Below, piece by piece: positions 62,177 through 64,000 of a stretch of 64,000 bases of DNA. Below the pieces are notes generated by a model. The model did not search any database. It was not told the origin of the DNA and saw only the letters and a list, made by a program, of their open reading frames with translations. This DNA comes from Ampelocalamus luodianensis. Its lineage: Eukaryota; Streptophyta; Magnoliopsida; Poales; Poaceae. A program made the position numbers and the translations under genes. Location of the stretch: the NCBI GenBank assembly GCA_036346255.1, contig CM070618.1, positions 63,402,256-63,466,255 of the forward strand. Reading direction: 5' to 3'. Positions within the stretch are counted from its first letter, which is position 1, and every line of letters starts with the position of its first letter.

Positions 62177-62936
62177 TACTAAATCACGTATCAAGCCTTG
62201 ATCTAAACTCTTCAACCAAAGTGTGCAGTACAAGTTTTACATGTGCATTGGCATAGCATTGCTCAATCGTATAATGGGCAGTGACATGATCAAAGCGATC
62301 TCCACCTAGGACACTGGTCTCTAGGTAGTAGTGGAAAATGATGAGATCAAATTGAGCCATTCCTCAATGCATGGTGCATGAGTATATGTCCATAGGCATC
62401 GTGCGTTGCACATATGTAAGTAGTCTAATGCAAGTTGTCTACTGTATTATTTCCTAATGCAAGTATTCTAATTCAACTTGCATCTCCTCTGCTCCACCTT
62501 AGTCGTAAAGCATGTATTCTTTTGCTGAACATAAAGCATCTGAATTTTAATATCACCTTACAACTAACAGAGCAAACGAGCAGTTATCAGTAGGTCAATA
62601 TCATCAAGATGTGCATTTTCTGGACTTTTAGAACAGACGAGGAGAAGAAATTAAGAGCTAGCTGGCGCAGTTACATGTCCTCATTTTGTAATTCATGAAA
62701 CTTTACTACTTAATTAGTAGCTCATCTGTGTTTGTCAAGTAAGATGTTATTGCCTGATCCATGTCAAAGAGGAACGCCTCAATATATATAATGCATGTGA
62801 ATTGGCTCTTTTAACTCCACTAAACTTTTACGAAAAAAACTCCACTAAAAGATTGACCCAGTGGATAACGAACGATTAGCAAACTTTGGAAACTACTCAA
62901 TCAGATTGACCTGAGGTACCTGTATCATGCTACTAA
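62177..62936. other. Spacer between two Copia elements
   Basis: AT-rich, no open frame or repeat recognised. Confidence 0.4.
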
Positions 62937-63206
62937 TGTTGAGAAACCGTCGCTGGCGAGTCCAATCCGAGCGATTACCTCGTAGACAATACTCAGAATT
63001 GTAAGAACAATGCAAAGCACAAGAACATAATAAAGAGATGAACACAAAGATGTAGGGGGACTTCTTGTTTCTCTTTATTCCTTCATCAAACGATCAATCC
63101 TTTACAATGAATAGCACCCCTATTTATAGGCTATGACCCTGCGAGGGTTTGGGATGAGGAGTCCACCTTGGGCCAGGTCTGCCGGCCTGGGCCCGGTTTC
63201 TTAACA
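62937..63206 (-). repeat. 3' LTR of a second Copia element (270 bp)
   Basis: Minus strand begins TGTTAAGAAACC and ends GGTTTCTCAACA. It has a TATA box (TATAAATA on the minus strand, 63128-63121). A purine tract CCAAGGGGGAG (63217-63207) directly precedes it. This is the typical short-LTR Copia layout; the element continues beyond the window. Confidence 0.88.
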
Positions 63207-63441
63207 CTCCCCCTTGGGCACTCATCCTTCATGTCTATGTCTCGTCAAAACTCCATAAAAACCCAGTGGAAAAAATTTGGAGAAAGAGTACATGAAACAC
63301 GTTCTGCTATGCTGCTCGAATTGCCTCGTTAAAAACCTTAGCCGAGAAACTTCAGGAAAACTCGTCAAGGGAAAAAGAGTACAATCCACCCAATTTTGTT
63401 TAATCTCCAGGATTTTCTCTTTGGGTACTCGATCTTCATGA

Positions 63442-64000
63442 TTATGCTTTAATAATGAGTTTATGAAGGTTCCCCCCTGAATTATGCATTTCTCTAAGTC
63501 TTATCATTCTAATTCCTCGTATGCATCTTTCAAAGTTAGATGCTGGAAATGACTTAGTGAATAAATCTGCAAGATTTTCACATGACTTAATATGCAATAC
63601 TTTGATTTCGTCCATCTTTTGCAATTCATGAGCATAGAAGGACTTGGGGTTGATATGCTTTGTGAGGGGACTCTTCACATAACCCATCTGTACTTTGCAA
63701 CACATGCTGCATTATTTTCATAGATAATAGTGGAGGTTTGTGCGGTATTCAATCCACATGACTACTGGATGTGGTGAATCATCCGCCGAAGCCAAGCACG
63801 TTCTCGTGAGGCCTCGTACAACACTATTATTTCTGAGTGGTTCGTCGAAGTTGATACAAGACTCTGCTTAGACGATTTCTATGGAATTGCAGTTCCACCA
63901 TATAGGAGTTCATAGCATGTTTGTGATTTGGCTGTATGCGGGTCCTACAAGTACCCGTTATCTGCATTACCATTCATAGTTAGGTCTTGGTTCTTTCTAT
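63442..64000 (-). pseudogene. Copia RNase H, 3' end of pol of the second element (partial)
   Basis: Minus strand from the window edge: CYELLYGGTAIP, then KSSKQSLVSTSTNHSEII and WLRRMIHHIQ, and MGYVKSPLTKHINPKSFYAH, ENLADLFTKSFP (63650-63510). It ends in NSGGNLHKLIIKA near 63442. In-frame stops near 63880 and 63680 show decay. RNase H family match is firm. Confidence 0.85.

Overview
This window is plant nuclear DNA, most likely from a grass (Poaceae). Two ordinary intron-containing genes lie at the left end. The rest is repeat-rich, with GC-rich genic 5' ends, Ty3/Gypsy chromovirus LTRs several kb long, Ty1/Copia elements, a MULE, hAT, PIF/Harbinger and foldback elements. No species call is made.

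Genic end (1-8.6 kb). Positions 95-4556 (+) hold the 3' part of a TRF4/PAPD5-type non-canonical poly(A) polymerase gene; one intron carries a 968-bp TIR transposon with an 11-bp target duplication. Positions 5845-8263 (-) hold a complete three-exon gene for a Gln/Pro-rich DUF1421 (FLOE-like) protein, convergent with the first.

Nest 1 (8.95-27.44 kb). A Mutator-like element with ~300-bp TIRs and a decayed transposase has been split by solo LTR A. LTR A is split by reverse-oriented solo LTR B, and B by solo LTR C. Each LTR has a perfect 5-bp target duplication (TAATT, GACCA, AGTGG), so the order of insertion can be read directly.

Nest 2 (28.1-62.2 kb). One minus-strand Copia element, with LTRs of about 1.5 kb, frames everything here. 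Its 3' LTR took a Harbinger-type element, a transposon-protein pseudogene (itself hit by a complete 11.9-kb Tekay-like Gypsy element and a foldback MITE), and solo LTR G. Its integrase took a hAT element, and its leader a rearranged block of LTR fragments carrying a gag-only element. A second Copia element runs off the right edge (62.94-64 kb).

Most notable observation. All five Gypsy LTR families (A, B, C, D, G) carry the same cryptic split reading frame inside the LTR. It consists of a 63-75-nt exon, always a multiple of three and bounded by phase-1 junctions. Then comes a 1.15-1.31-kb intron with a GC or GT donor, and a short acidic terminal exon ending in TAG. The intron also holds a conserved 12-bp palindrome that has changed in a compensatory way in one family, and a small hairpin near its acceptor. 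No start codon was found, so whether it is translated is open.

Caution. The full-length Gypsy element (30.4-42.3 kb) has many small deletions at CAG/CTG/CCGG contexts. These look like long-read base-calling errors at CHG-methylated sites, so its broken frames may not be real.
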